Shown one piece after another: positions 47,560 to 57,672 of a DNA stretch of 64,000 nucleotides. The DNA comes from Helicoverpa zea (taxonomy: Eukaryota > Arthropoda > Insecta > Lepidoptera > Noctuidae), in the NCBI RefSeq assembly GCF_022581195.2, contig NC_061459.1, positions 12,524,001 to 12,588,000 of the forward strand, written 5' to 3'. The notes under the pieces are model-generated. The model had not been told where the DNA came from, made no database searches, and saw only the letters and a program-made list of their open reading frames with translations. How positions within the stretch are numbered: position 1 is the stretch's first letter; each line of letters opens with the position of its first letter. A program made the position numbers and the translations under genes.

Positions 47560-47830
47560 AAGTTCTCGTCAATACGAATAATATAAGCCCAAACACGACG
47601 TAACTAAAACATACTGTTGAGGAGTTCTCTCGACTTTCTCACGTCTCCATCATCAGATAAGCTCTAAACCTTCACTGTTTGATAGTATCACCAGACATAC
47701 ATCTGAGAATCAAGTTTTAATCCTATGCATGCCTACAATTTCTGATAGTTGCCCTCGATTTCTCAGGATTTCCATCATCAGATCCTGACCTGATGACAAT
47801 GGAAATAAACGGCGAGTATACTGTTTCACT
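47560..47830 (-). repeat. 'accgacttccc'-family copy, minus orientation
   Basis: 'ttctcgtcaatacgaataat', 'taaaccttcactgtttg' and 'gatttctcaggatttccatc' are reverse complements of the 46330-47160 copy, so the two lie as an inverted pair. Confidence 0.65.
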
Positions 47831-48035
47831 ACAAAGAAATGATTTCTCAAATCCGTCAAACTTGGTCGTTTAAATTCCCCATTGAAATGAGGAAAATATT
47901 TGATGTTTACACCTGATTTTCTCAAGATTCCCATGGTTCACATTGATGCGACTAATGCCATAGTAAATCAGAGCCTTTATCATTATACTGTGCTATATTT
48001 CGTTCGTATCCGCCGTGGGTATGGTTTTCATACTA

Positions 48036-48262
48036 TAGTTCGGCCATTCAGAGAATGCGTTCCTGACACGTCGCGATTGAACTGACGACGTAACTTTGCA
48101 ATGGCGTTGCAGTTACGATAAAAATATTTTTGCTGGTTGTTTACCGTTTTAACAATTGAGGAGCATTAAAACAACATTATTATATCAATAATCAATGAAT
48201 GTAGTTACGTCGTCAGTTCAATCGCGACGTGTCAGGAACGCATTCTCTGAATGGCCGAACTA
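48036..48262. mobile_element. 227-bp mariner-like MITE, copy 2
   Basis: Same TIRs, length and interior as 23192-23418, identical by eye. TA flanks at 48034-48035 and 48263-48264. It is inserted within the composite repeat and so is younger than it. Confidence 0.85.
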
Positions 48263-48274
48263 TAAGATGCCCAA

Positions 48275-49072
48275 TGACCTTTGAATGATTTAAAATTTTT
48301 CACAGTTTAGAGGCCATTATATTTAAGAAGTGTTTGATATGAATTTCACTTTTTATTCAAAACTTTAATATCTCTACGCGTTCATGTGAAAAAGGGTAGG
48401 TAGTAAGTTTATAATTATTAAAAAAATATCTTATGTCATGTAAGCAAAAATAATATTTTAATATTTTATGTAACTTCAAATTTATCATTTTCGCAATTTT
48501 TCCTTTATCTGTACTATATAACGTTGCTTCGTGCCGAATTTTAAGATTCTGAGTTCACGGGAAGTACCTTGTAGGTTTTGATTCCCTAGCGTGTGACGGA
48601 AATTCGTCTAAGGTGTCGGTAAAACTGCTGTATCTTTTGATCGCGTTAACTTAGAAGTTTGATTTTTTCATTGCCTAAAGGGACAATAGACCTAGGTATT
48701 TGGTATAAATTTCAATTTGGTACCTTTATTCGTTCGTGAGAAATAAGGTAGTAAGTTTCATTTTATTAAAATATTTTTATTATATTATATAACAAAAAAA
48801 ATGAGATTTTCGCAATTTTTCCTATATTTGCATTATATAACAATGCTTCATGCCAAATTTCAAGATTCTGAGTTTACGGGAAGTACCCTGTAGGTTTTGA
48901 TTCCTTTGCGAGTGTCGAGAATTTGTTGAAAATATCGACATAATCGGTTGTATCTTTTGATTGGCTTGGCTTAGAAGCTTGATATTTTCACAGCCTAAAG
49001 GGACAATAGACCCGAATATTTCATGTGAATTTCAGCTTGATACGTCCACGCGTTCTTAAGATAAAGGGTCTT
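48275..49072 (+). repeat. tandem units of about 319 bp
   Basis: 'tcgcaatttttcct' begins corresponding blocks at 48491 and 48810. Each contains 'caagattctgag'/'taagattctgag', 'gggaagtacc.tgtaggtttt' and 'cctaaagggacaatagacc'. A partial unit precedes them. Non-coding. Confidence 0.75.

Positions 49073-49119
<47 letters not shown>
49073..49119 (+). repeat. (GACA)n microsatellite
   Basis: About 12 tetranucleotide units without interruption, directly before the terminal hairpin of the composite repeat. Confidence 0.95.
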
Positions 49120-49140
49120 GGACAACAAAGTGATCCTATA

Positions 49141-49175
49141 AGGGTTCCGTTTTTTCCTTTCGAGGTACGGAACCC
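49141..49175. repeat. terminal hairpin of the composite repeat
   Basis: 'agggttccgt' pairs with 'acggaaccct' over a 15-base spacer. The 5' end of the composite carries the same 'gggttccgtac' motif at 45888-45898. Confidence 0.7.
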
Positions 49176-49448
49176 TAAAAACCACCGTTTTAAATTAACT
49201 TTTGCTTTTTTGTTTGTTTGGCAGTTCTTAGTGGTTGTGTTGGTTAATGTCCTTGAAGTAAACCAAGATTGTCTTTTTATTACGAGTGACTAAATTATAT
49301 TGGGCAAAAAGACAAAGTTCAGTCCTGCTTTTTCTAAAATTGTTACTGTTAAAAACGAATTGCACTATCTTATAATCAACTTTACCAATATATACATAGA
49401 CTAATTACCAATAGATAAACTGTAACTTGATATCATTCAAAAACTGGA

Positions 49449-49573
49449 CCAACTAGGGATCAGACCCCTGACTACCAACAAAGTCTTATGAAAATAGGCA
49501 GTAGGTACTGCTTCATTACCATGCCAACTATGGAACTTTCAGACCTCTGACTACCAGCCATTATAATGAAAAT
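49449..49573 (+). repeat. short direct duplication
   Basis: 'ccaactagggatcagacccc' through 'tgaaaat' (49449-49495) is repeated with changes at 49523-49573 ('ccaactatggaac', 'cagacctctgactaccag'), 74 bp apart. Confidence 0.55.
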
Positions 49574-51764
49574 ATCCCGGAAATATATTTAGCTACACTA
49601 GTTCCACATTACCCTGTAATATTTCATGAAGTACCATTAAACGCGAGTACATAAGCCAACAGGTACTATTTAGTACCAGTCAATTACAGGTAGAGAACTA
49701 ATTGAAACCAATTTGTCACTTGGTTTGTTAATTGACAAAACCACGACTCCTGATGACAGGTAAGTCGTTTCCATCTACTGTATTTCGTACTATAATGATA
49801 TTATATTGATGTATCGTGTGTTATGTTAATTTATATTACAGTTAATATAGGCACTATTAGCTCTATAAATACCGTTGCCTTAATACGGTTAAGGCAAAAA
49901 AATCGTCTCCTGAATTTCAGGTTAAATTCAGCTGAGCTTGATTTTTGAACTGTCATTAAACTGCCTGTTACTAATCTGACTTTTACACTGTATGTATGTG
50001 TCTCTGCGTGAAAATCCCTCGAAAAACATGCTACCAAGGTCAAAACTAGGCAATATTATGTGGTTGTATTTTGGAGTAAGTATATACATAGATAGAGTAA
50101 TAATAGACAAGCGTGGCAAGTGAGAGAGTCAAGCCATTTACCGTCACAAAATAATTACATGACGGTACATGCATCTTTGTATATGATTTTTAACCCATAC
50201 AAAAGTTTAAATCTCCCTTTATCATACAAAGAGAGAATTAAATATGATACGAATCATGAATAAAAGTGCTTCTTTTTAATTTACTTTCATTCAAAAAACG
50301 TCATACGGTTTCATGAAAACATACCGAACGAGCTTTTACTTTAATAATCTGTTAAAATTACGAATTCAATAACCCAATAGCTTATGGGGCCGATCTTCAT
50401 CGACAATACAATAACGAATTCCATGCATGACATTTATGAAAGCGATGTCACAAATTGACTACTGCCGACAATTCGCATAATTTTCAACCAAAATTCTATT
50501 TTCGCCATTAAATTACGTTCACGGTTCGAAGTCGAACGAAACTCACTCGCACGAACATTTTGATTCGTGTGGAACAGATTTAGAAATTACGTTGAAACTA
50601 ATTTCTCATAAATCACCCGGTTTTCCTTGCGTATGGATTTTCGCGTTGCTCGATGTGATTTAGTGAGGACAACGCCATCTATCGTGTACCAATAAAAGCA
50701 GTAGTAGGATTTTTTAATTTATTCTCTTTTCTCGCTCGGAATATCGAAGTGAATTATTTTAGTAGTAGTTTTGATATATGAGGTTTTAGTTATAATAGTT
50801 TTAGTTTCATATATTTTGTTTGTGTTTCTAGTTTTAATTTGAAACGCAGTTGGAAGCCGTTCGGATATTTCCCGGAATGTAAGGACAATATACGAAAATA
50901 AATACTTTTTTTTTCGTAGTGATATTAAATAGGTATTTCAAACTTTTTTCCGATAAAGGTTTCAAAATACACTAGGTAGGTATTCACATTTATTTTATTC
51001 CAATATTGATTCAAATAATTGCTGGTGGAATTTTTTTACTAATTTAATCATTGATTGCAGTCAACAATTAAACAAATAACAATGTACCCTCTTTTTGGTC
51101 AGTATGTAGCGACAAAAACAACCATGTTTTTCTACCATACTGTAACCCTTAGGGAATAAAGGTGTGTGTATAGTTTGTGAATAAGGACAAAGTTACAGTC
51201 ACGGTAGGTTGTCCCTTTTATCTTCAATAATTAAAAGGAAATTATTTTATGTGTTTGTTTTATTAACTATATTTTAATTATTGAACTACTAACGTAATGT
51301 TATTTCGTTTCGTTAGAGTTTCGTATATTTATTAACTTCACTGGCTGGCCGTTCATTATTATCAATAAAAAACAATTAATTATAATTTTAATTGAAAATA
51401 TTTTTTTTCTTTATTGGAAAGTGTGATCGATATATTGTTATTCACTTTTTCAAAACATATAATTACAATAAGTAAGTATTAAAACGTAATTTTTCGAAAA
51501 TAACTCTACAGAAACGGCCATCAATCTCACACCAAAACATCTCGAACAAAACGGTACCTTGTATTACAAACGAAAGGGTCAAGCAATATTTGTGAAGCAA
51601 ATTGCTAAGCCCCAGCAATCAACACTTCCACATAATCAGTCAATGTTGACCCATGGTTTAAGATAAAACCCCTATGCTTGAAGATCGGTATAATAATAAT
51701 GAGTAAGCATGGTTTAGGTATACCTTTAAACCATACAGGATCTTTTGCCTAGTTGCATTGGTCT
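49574..51764. other. mostly featureless; one CTCF-like motif
   Basis: AT-rich, with 'acaacgccatctatcg' at 50669-50684. No gene supported; frames 49831-50043 and 49928-50119 are unrecognised. Confidence 0.45.
50669..50684 (-). promoter_or_regulatory. CTCF-like motif
   Basis: acaacgccatctatcg, the exact reverse complement of 62076-62091. Its core AGATGGCG resembles the insect CTCF core AGRTGGCGC. It may instead be debris of a shared repeat. Confidence 0.25.
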
Positions 51765-51930
51765 CGTTGTCTAGTGGTCTAGTGGTCGCGAGTGCGACTG
51801 TGGTGCACGAGGTTTTGGGTTCGATTCCTTCTCATATGAGAATTTTCACCGTGGTCGACATCGGCTTTGAACTACAATATAGGTGAATTCGGCAGAATGT
51901 ATATGTATACTTAGGTATATCTTACAGAAT
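51765..51930 (+). repeat. tRNA-derived SINE fragment
   Basis: Head 'gtctcgttgtctagtggtct' with a duplicated 'gtctagtg', and a B-box-like 'gggttcgattcc'. A body with 'caccgtggtcgacatcgg' follows. The right end is not clear. Confidence 0.65.
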
Positions 51931-54900
51931 ACATATTGTTACAGGAGAGGAAGAATAAGAGTAATTTTAAGTTTACTTTCATACTAGCGGATTTACCGCG
52001 CGGTAACACTTCGCAAATAAAGGAACTACAATAAACAACTACTGGTATAAACAAAAGAATTAAGATTAATATTGCCTAGTTATCCAGGAAAGCATAGAAT
52101 ACTGTTTATCTGGCTGCATAAAGTAGTCCCCTCGGATAGCCAGCGATAAATATAGCTGACTAACAACATTCGTTATCTCACTCATTAGAAAATTAACAAC
52201 AGCTATTAAGGTAATAACAAGGAGGTAAAAATCAATAATGATTATCATGTCGACTGTTCCCGTACTTTGTTGATAGAATAATAATAGCTTGGGTATTAAT
52301 CATTAATCATACTATAATTAATATAAACGCTGCAGACATGGGACGCTTTTAGATAAGGTAAGTATATTGCAGTATGGTGTTTTGACCATGAAAAATGGAT
52401 TGATTGGATTGATGGGATAAGTTTATTTTTGGTTTGATGGGACATAAATTGTCTAGGGATGATTGGTTTTCTAATCATAATATCTACTTACTAGTTTTCT
52501 AGACTACTAACGATAACTCTCTTATACAAGCTTCTGCCGGTAGTTTCACCCAGTTCCTGAGAGAAGTGCGTGCAAACAAACAAAAGAAACAAAGATTTCA
52601 ATACATAAAAAACCTTAATACCTACAGTTTCTTTAATTGCGTAGGTGTATCTATTTCAAACACTTCTAATTCTTCGGTCTTTCCTTTTAAGTAGCAGATC
52701 AATTCTTTATATTTATTTTATCTAGCATTTTCTATTACTATCATGAAATATCAATACCAAGAATTTCCGGATGAAAATTGACTTTGCTCTTGAAAGCGTT
52801 TATTTGTACTTACTTAACGTAAGATTACAGCCTCTTGTCTTAACAGGTAAACGTATTTTTAACCTGAATAACACTTGATGGAAAAGTTCGTTATTTTTTT
52901 TTTAAGATAAGAAAAGTAAAAGAGAAGAGAAAAGAATATAGTCAAAAATTTGAAATTTTATATATGTGCTTTCCCCAAAATCTCACTTGCATACTATGGG
53001 AACTACTTCGAGCATCTAGATAATAATTATTACCCTATATAGCTTTCATCGATAAATAGATTACGGATATAAGTATAGCCTTTATAAAAAAAACCTTCTA
53101 ACGTTGTTATCGTAATCATTATCAGACTATTTGACCCATTGGTCCTGTAGAAATTATGCTCAACTCAACCATTTCAAAGTAAAAAAGAAACATCGGAGTG
53201 CTCTGAGGTACCTTTCTAAACAACACAAGTAGCTAAATATCTCAGGTGTAAAGAGTACTGTGTGTAGAGCTGGTTCTCGGAATGAGCTTGCAAGGGAGCC
53301 CAAACGATTGTTTGCTTAACAAGTTGGTTAGCAAACAAACTTCATCGATTTTACACTGAATACGTTCTATGGCTTCACCTGCTCTTTGAAAGAACTGCAA
53401 TTCCTGGAACTTTACCAGTCTGTTCACAAACAAATAATATTTTCCCTCAATTCTATGCCTGTGTTGATGGTTGATTTCTCTTCAACACAAAACCTTGAAA
53501 TTAGAAACAGTAGTCATACTGTCTTCTTCATAAAATTTTAAAAAGTATCGATTAACGAGTCGCAACTGCAGCCGACATTTCAGTTCGAACAAAACGCCGA
53601 AACACTATTTTTATAACACTAACAAGTATAAACTGAATCGTACAATGCTATCGAGCACTCGGCTCGTCTATTTCAAGCGAGTCGTAGATATTCGCAAATC
53701 GAATCGCTCGAATATTATTAGAACATCTCGACAAATTCCCGTTGGAAGGAAACTAAACACGCTTAATCTCACCAATCTAAATATAAAAGCGGCAACAGTT
53801 TCTCAGGAGGATTTGTTAGAAAATCAAAGCAATTTACGCTCGTCAAGGGGAGACGCTGCGGCTGACACGCCCATTTGTCTCGAGAAGTCGGGACTGCCAA
53901 CCGAACGTTCGACGGTATTTTGCGAAATGAGAAAGCTTTGAGCCAGGATAACACCGGTTTAAGTGGAGGTTACCTAATGGCTGCGAAATATGTCGTAGCT
54001 TTTAGAATAAATCGATAAATTGCTCGGGCGGAGCAGAGTAACTTTTTGAGAGGAATGCGTGAGATTGAGTGGATTAAGATATCGGCTTATTACGGGAATG
54101 GATTGAGCGCGTAACAACAAATAGCTTTTGCTTTTCATTTTGTTTTGGGGATATCAAATCTTCCTTGTGTAAAAGCTGTATCTCACGACATTTTCTTACC
54201 ATATTTTTTGTCAGATAAAATCTATGTTATCTGGCTTAAAAGGTTGAAAAACAAAGGCATTACTAATACCCCTAAATTAAACTCAAATATTTGTCCAGGT
54301 AAATCTGCCTGTCAGTTAAACATACATGTTTCAAGGAACGTTGGGTTTCAGTATTTGTTACACGACGCCACATAACAGAGCTTCAAGTTTCCAGGTAAAG
54401 GATAAATGGTATCGGAGCGCAAACTGAGCCAACTACGCCTGATGTGGTCAATTCCAAATCCTCGAAACTTTTGAGATTTTTACACTAGCGAAGAGAAAGA
54501 TGTTAACTTTAATGAATGTTGTATCTAACACATATGAAGAACCCATATTTTCTTATAGAATTTTCAAACAAGTAAGGCATTATTCTAAAAACTTTCTTTA
54601 ACTTATGTGTATCATCATCTTAATCTTTCATCTGCCCCTAACCCAATTTTTATACTTGAAGTCGGCGCAGCGTGATTTCTTCATCTATACGTCTCAGTTG
54701 GACAGCACTTCACTTATCTACCATTATTTCTAGACTATCGTCTTTCACAACAAAAATTAGGTAGGTACCTACTTGAAATCAACAACAGTTTGAAATACCA
54801 ACCCCATAAACTTACATAAATATTTTGTTTTAACTCCCTCATTACAGCTACCTTGATTAAAATCGATACTCGAAGTAATTTTCCTCATACTCATCATATT

Positions 54901-55990
54901 AAAACCACTTTTTGTAAAACTGTAATGTCGAAATGTGGTAAATTATTCAGTACGAAGAGGATCGGTCGGCCGTACGAAACCATTATACTTTTGAAGAATC
55001 ATGAGTGTTTTTACTCATTCATTTTTGTGATTAAAAATGTATCAAGTGTTTGCTTTGGTTATATTCTTTGTAGGTTCATTTTGATGAACAACCTTAGTAG
55101 GAAAGTACCTAGCTATGTTTTGGAAGATGATAGATATACCTAATTGATCTGATAGATATATAATAACTGTCGAGCGGGTCGTAGGTTATTGTTAAAGAAT
55201 TATTTAGCAATGTAGTTGCAATTTAGGTTTAGACTTCTAGAGAAACTCGTGGCTTGCCCCAGTTGCAGGTACATGAAGTTTTTAAGTATACCTAAATCTC
55301 TCAACAATTTGTAGGTAAACTCGTGCAGTCACGTTTTATATTATCGATAGACAAATAGATATGGTGGTGAATTTTGTACTTACATAAATAATATGTGAAT
55401 CCATTTGGAACGTAACATCTACAAAATGAATGAAACTATTTACAGCAGTTACTGAGTTTTCATTGTTTGTACTTAAAAACAACATGAAATATCCATCTAC
55501 CGATAAAAAAGTTATTTGGTAAATGACTGGTTCTAAAATAACATTGGTAATTGTACTAAAACCTATTATACTAAAACCTATAATAGAACTAAGTACTAAA
55601 ACTAGAACAGATGATAAAATAATCATGACTTGCGTAGTTGTAATAGTACCTATCATTAAAGTTAGGCATATTGACAATCAAAATAATAGCTAAGTACCTA
55701 CCTATTGTTTTATGTAATGATTAGTTTCTGTTTATAAAATTGGATCTAAATGTATCAACATTGTTCTAAATAAATGGTCTTGTCATGTTATAACAAATCA
55801 ATGTAGGTACATTTCGGTGTATCGAAAATAGGTTATAATATTCTTCCATTTAAAGCTACAGTACTTAACAGTAGTAAGTTCAGGGTTACGTTGTAATTTT
55901 CCACCTTCGATTTGATAATTTTACTTTTCTTTGGCAACCTTAGGTGACGGAGATAATTCAGACGCAAACAAATGACAGGCAAAATTTAGT
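51931..55990. other. 4 kb mostly featureless; two unassigned ORFs
   Basis: At about 52528-52600 'cttctgccggtagtttcacc' and 'gtgcaaacaaacaaa' mark a short family-C tail. A 98-codon plus frame at 53645-53941 lies in a more GC-balanced patch and has no recognisable domain. A 113-codon minus frame at 55336-55677 is very hydrophobic at its start. Neither can be called a gene on sequence alone. Confidence 0.4.
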
Positions 55991-57542
55991 ATGCAACTTA
56001 TTTATCTATTTATCAGCATAAAATACATGCAAAACTACCAAAACGTCGGCCATTATTACACGAACTACAACTACGCAATTATCCGAATTGCAACAAATTG
56101 GCCACATCGCCCATCGTATCGTGAGGCGCAGGTAGTGCCGGGTCTAGCCCGGGTCTGGCCACATAAATCTAGCTGCCAGCCAATGAACGGCCGGCGTCAC
56201 GGTGCTGTGAATTCCCGAATGAGGCGCCTCGCTTGTATGTTTAATGATGATTATTGTCGTGTGCTGAACGTTTTGGTGTTCATTTTGTATGTAGCTTTAT
56301 GTTCATTATGTATATAAGTATGTTTGTCAGTACCTATGTTGTAATTTTCAGTGTGGTAGTGCTGTATTCGGTGATTTGACGATTACGCTTAGTGTCCACA
56401 AAACAAATGCAATGCAAATGTTTAATTAAGTATTCTAGACATATCAAAGGTTCGTTTCGAAATATTCATTAACATAACTACATATATTGATATCATCAAC
56501 ATAACTTTAAATTACTATTTTCTTTTTACGTAACTTTATATTATTTGTTCTTTTTCACACTCATACACACACATCAGCTGTCACTCAGTACAAATCTTAT
56601 ACTGTGTTAACAAACACACTTATACATCACTTACACAAACAAACGACAACACTACAAGAGTAAACAACAACTCAATATTTTAACCCATTATCTCCAATTT
56701 CAGTAACAGATGTAGTACCGACACCGGGAACCAATTTGCGCTCGTCGGTTTAGTATCGTTTGATATCTGCGTACACACGACTCAAGCTTTCAGCAGCGGC
56801 AAACAAATGAGCCTGTCAACCGCAGGTGCGTCTTCGCTGTGACGCGTAATGTTGCGAATTTTCGCGTAATTCTTTAGGCTGTGTGTACATTGCGCTTCTT
56901 GGTGCTGCAGACTTAACAGTAGACCGACTGTTGGCCCGATGGTTGTTTCTTATTCAAGATTATAGTGAATTCAATCTGAGTATTAAGTTGGTCTGATACC
57001 GGCCTTATTTCTGAAGTTTATTATGACACAAAGTCAAATATAGGAGGTTCAAATATAAGGTGGACTTAGGAGAAAGAACTAGCAAAATAGTTAGTGCACT
57101 CAAAAGAATAGTGGTGTTAACATGTTTGAAAAACAATTCTGACTATCTTAGCTGTATTGCAATTAGCCTTCCTTTTTAAGGCGTCATGAATTCATCAAAT
57201 TAACACTGTTCATTTGATGAATTTCGAATACACCCAATTGTATCATTACGCACTTATTCGGACGTACACACAAAGTCACTTTTGTATGGGCTATAGACGT
57301 TTAAACTTTGGTCTATTGTATCGTTACGTTCCGCTGCAGTGTGAACACGTCCTTAGGATTGTGTCACACTGTGAAGCTGAGAAGGTCAGGCGAGGCTATG
57401 TCTGAACTCTGTCTTGGCAATTACGTATTGTATCATGTATGACACTTGTCAGGTTACAACTTAGTATTTTGGCAAGTTGTCTTATGTAGACATTAAGTTG
57501 TATGAAATAGAAATATGTAAAATCAACTTTTCAACAAATACC
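55991..57542. other. no named feature; two GC-richer patches
   Basis: 56090-56240 (with 'gtgccgggtctagcccggg' and 'gaacggccggcgtcacgg') and 56700-56890 (with 'caccgggaacc' and 'gtgacgcgtaatg') are CpG-rich and could be regulatory or exonic. The 108-codon frame 55991-56317 covers the first patch and shows no domain. Confidence 0.35.
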
Positions 57543-57672
57543 AACCAGCCTTACCAAGGGGTATTGGAGTGCCCGGGTAACTGGGTTAAAGAGGTCAGAT
57601 AGGCAGTCGCTGCATCCAGTTAGACTGGAAGCCGACTCTAAAATAGTTGATAAAAGGCTACGCAGATGATGA
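57543..57672 (+). repeat. SINE tail only (T1 type)
   Basis: 'ccaaggggtattgg.gtgcccgggtaactgggtt' and 'gttagactggaagccgac' match the T1 tail of 36991-37370. The tRNA head and body are absent. Confidence 0.7.

Larger units (their letters stand above)
45856..49178 (+). mobile_element. 3.3-kb composite repeat of the 'ccggccaagtgcgagtcgg' family with nested insertions
   Basis: Starts 'ccggccaagtgcgagtcgg' and 'gagggttccgtac'. It ends with a (GACA)n tract and a hairpin 'agggttccgt ... acggaaccct'. These are the two ends of a common lepidopteran repeat. In between lie a plus copy (46330-47160) and a minus copy (47560-47830) of the 'accgacttccc' family, the 227-bp MITE (48036-48262) and tandem ~319-bp units. 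The extent assumes that the two ends belong to one original element, which is inference. Confidence 0.55.

Noticed and set aside
48275..49072. CRISPR-like or satellite array
   Set aside because: Only two full units of about 319 bp plus a partial one, with no spacers; a local tandem duplication inside a mobile repeat.
45856..49178. Helitron interpretation (3' hairpin followed by CTAA)
   Set aside because: The hairpin-CTAA end is suggestive, but the 5' end lacks a clear TC start and no A|T insertion site could be shown.
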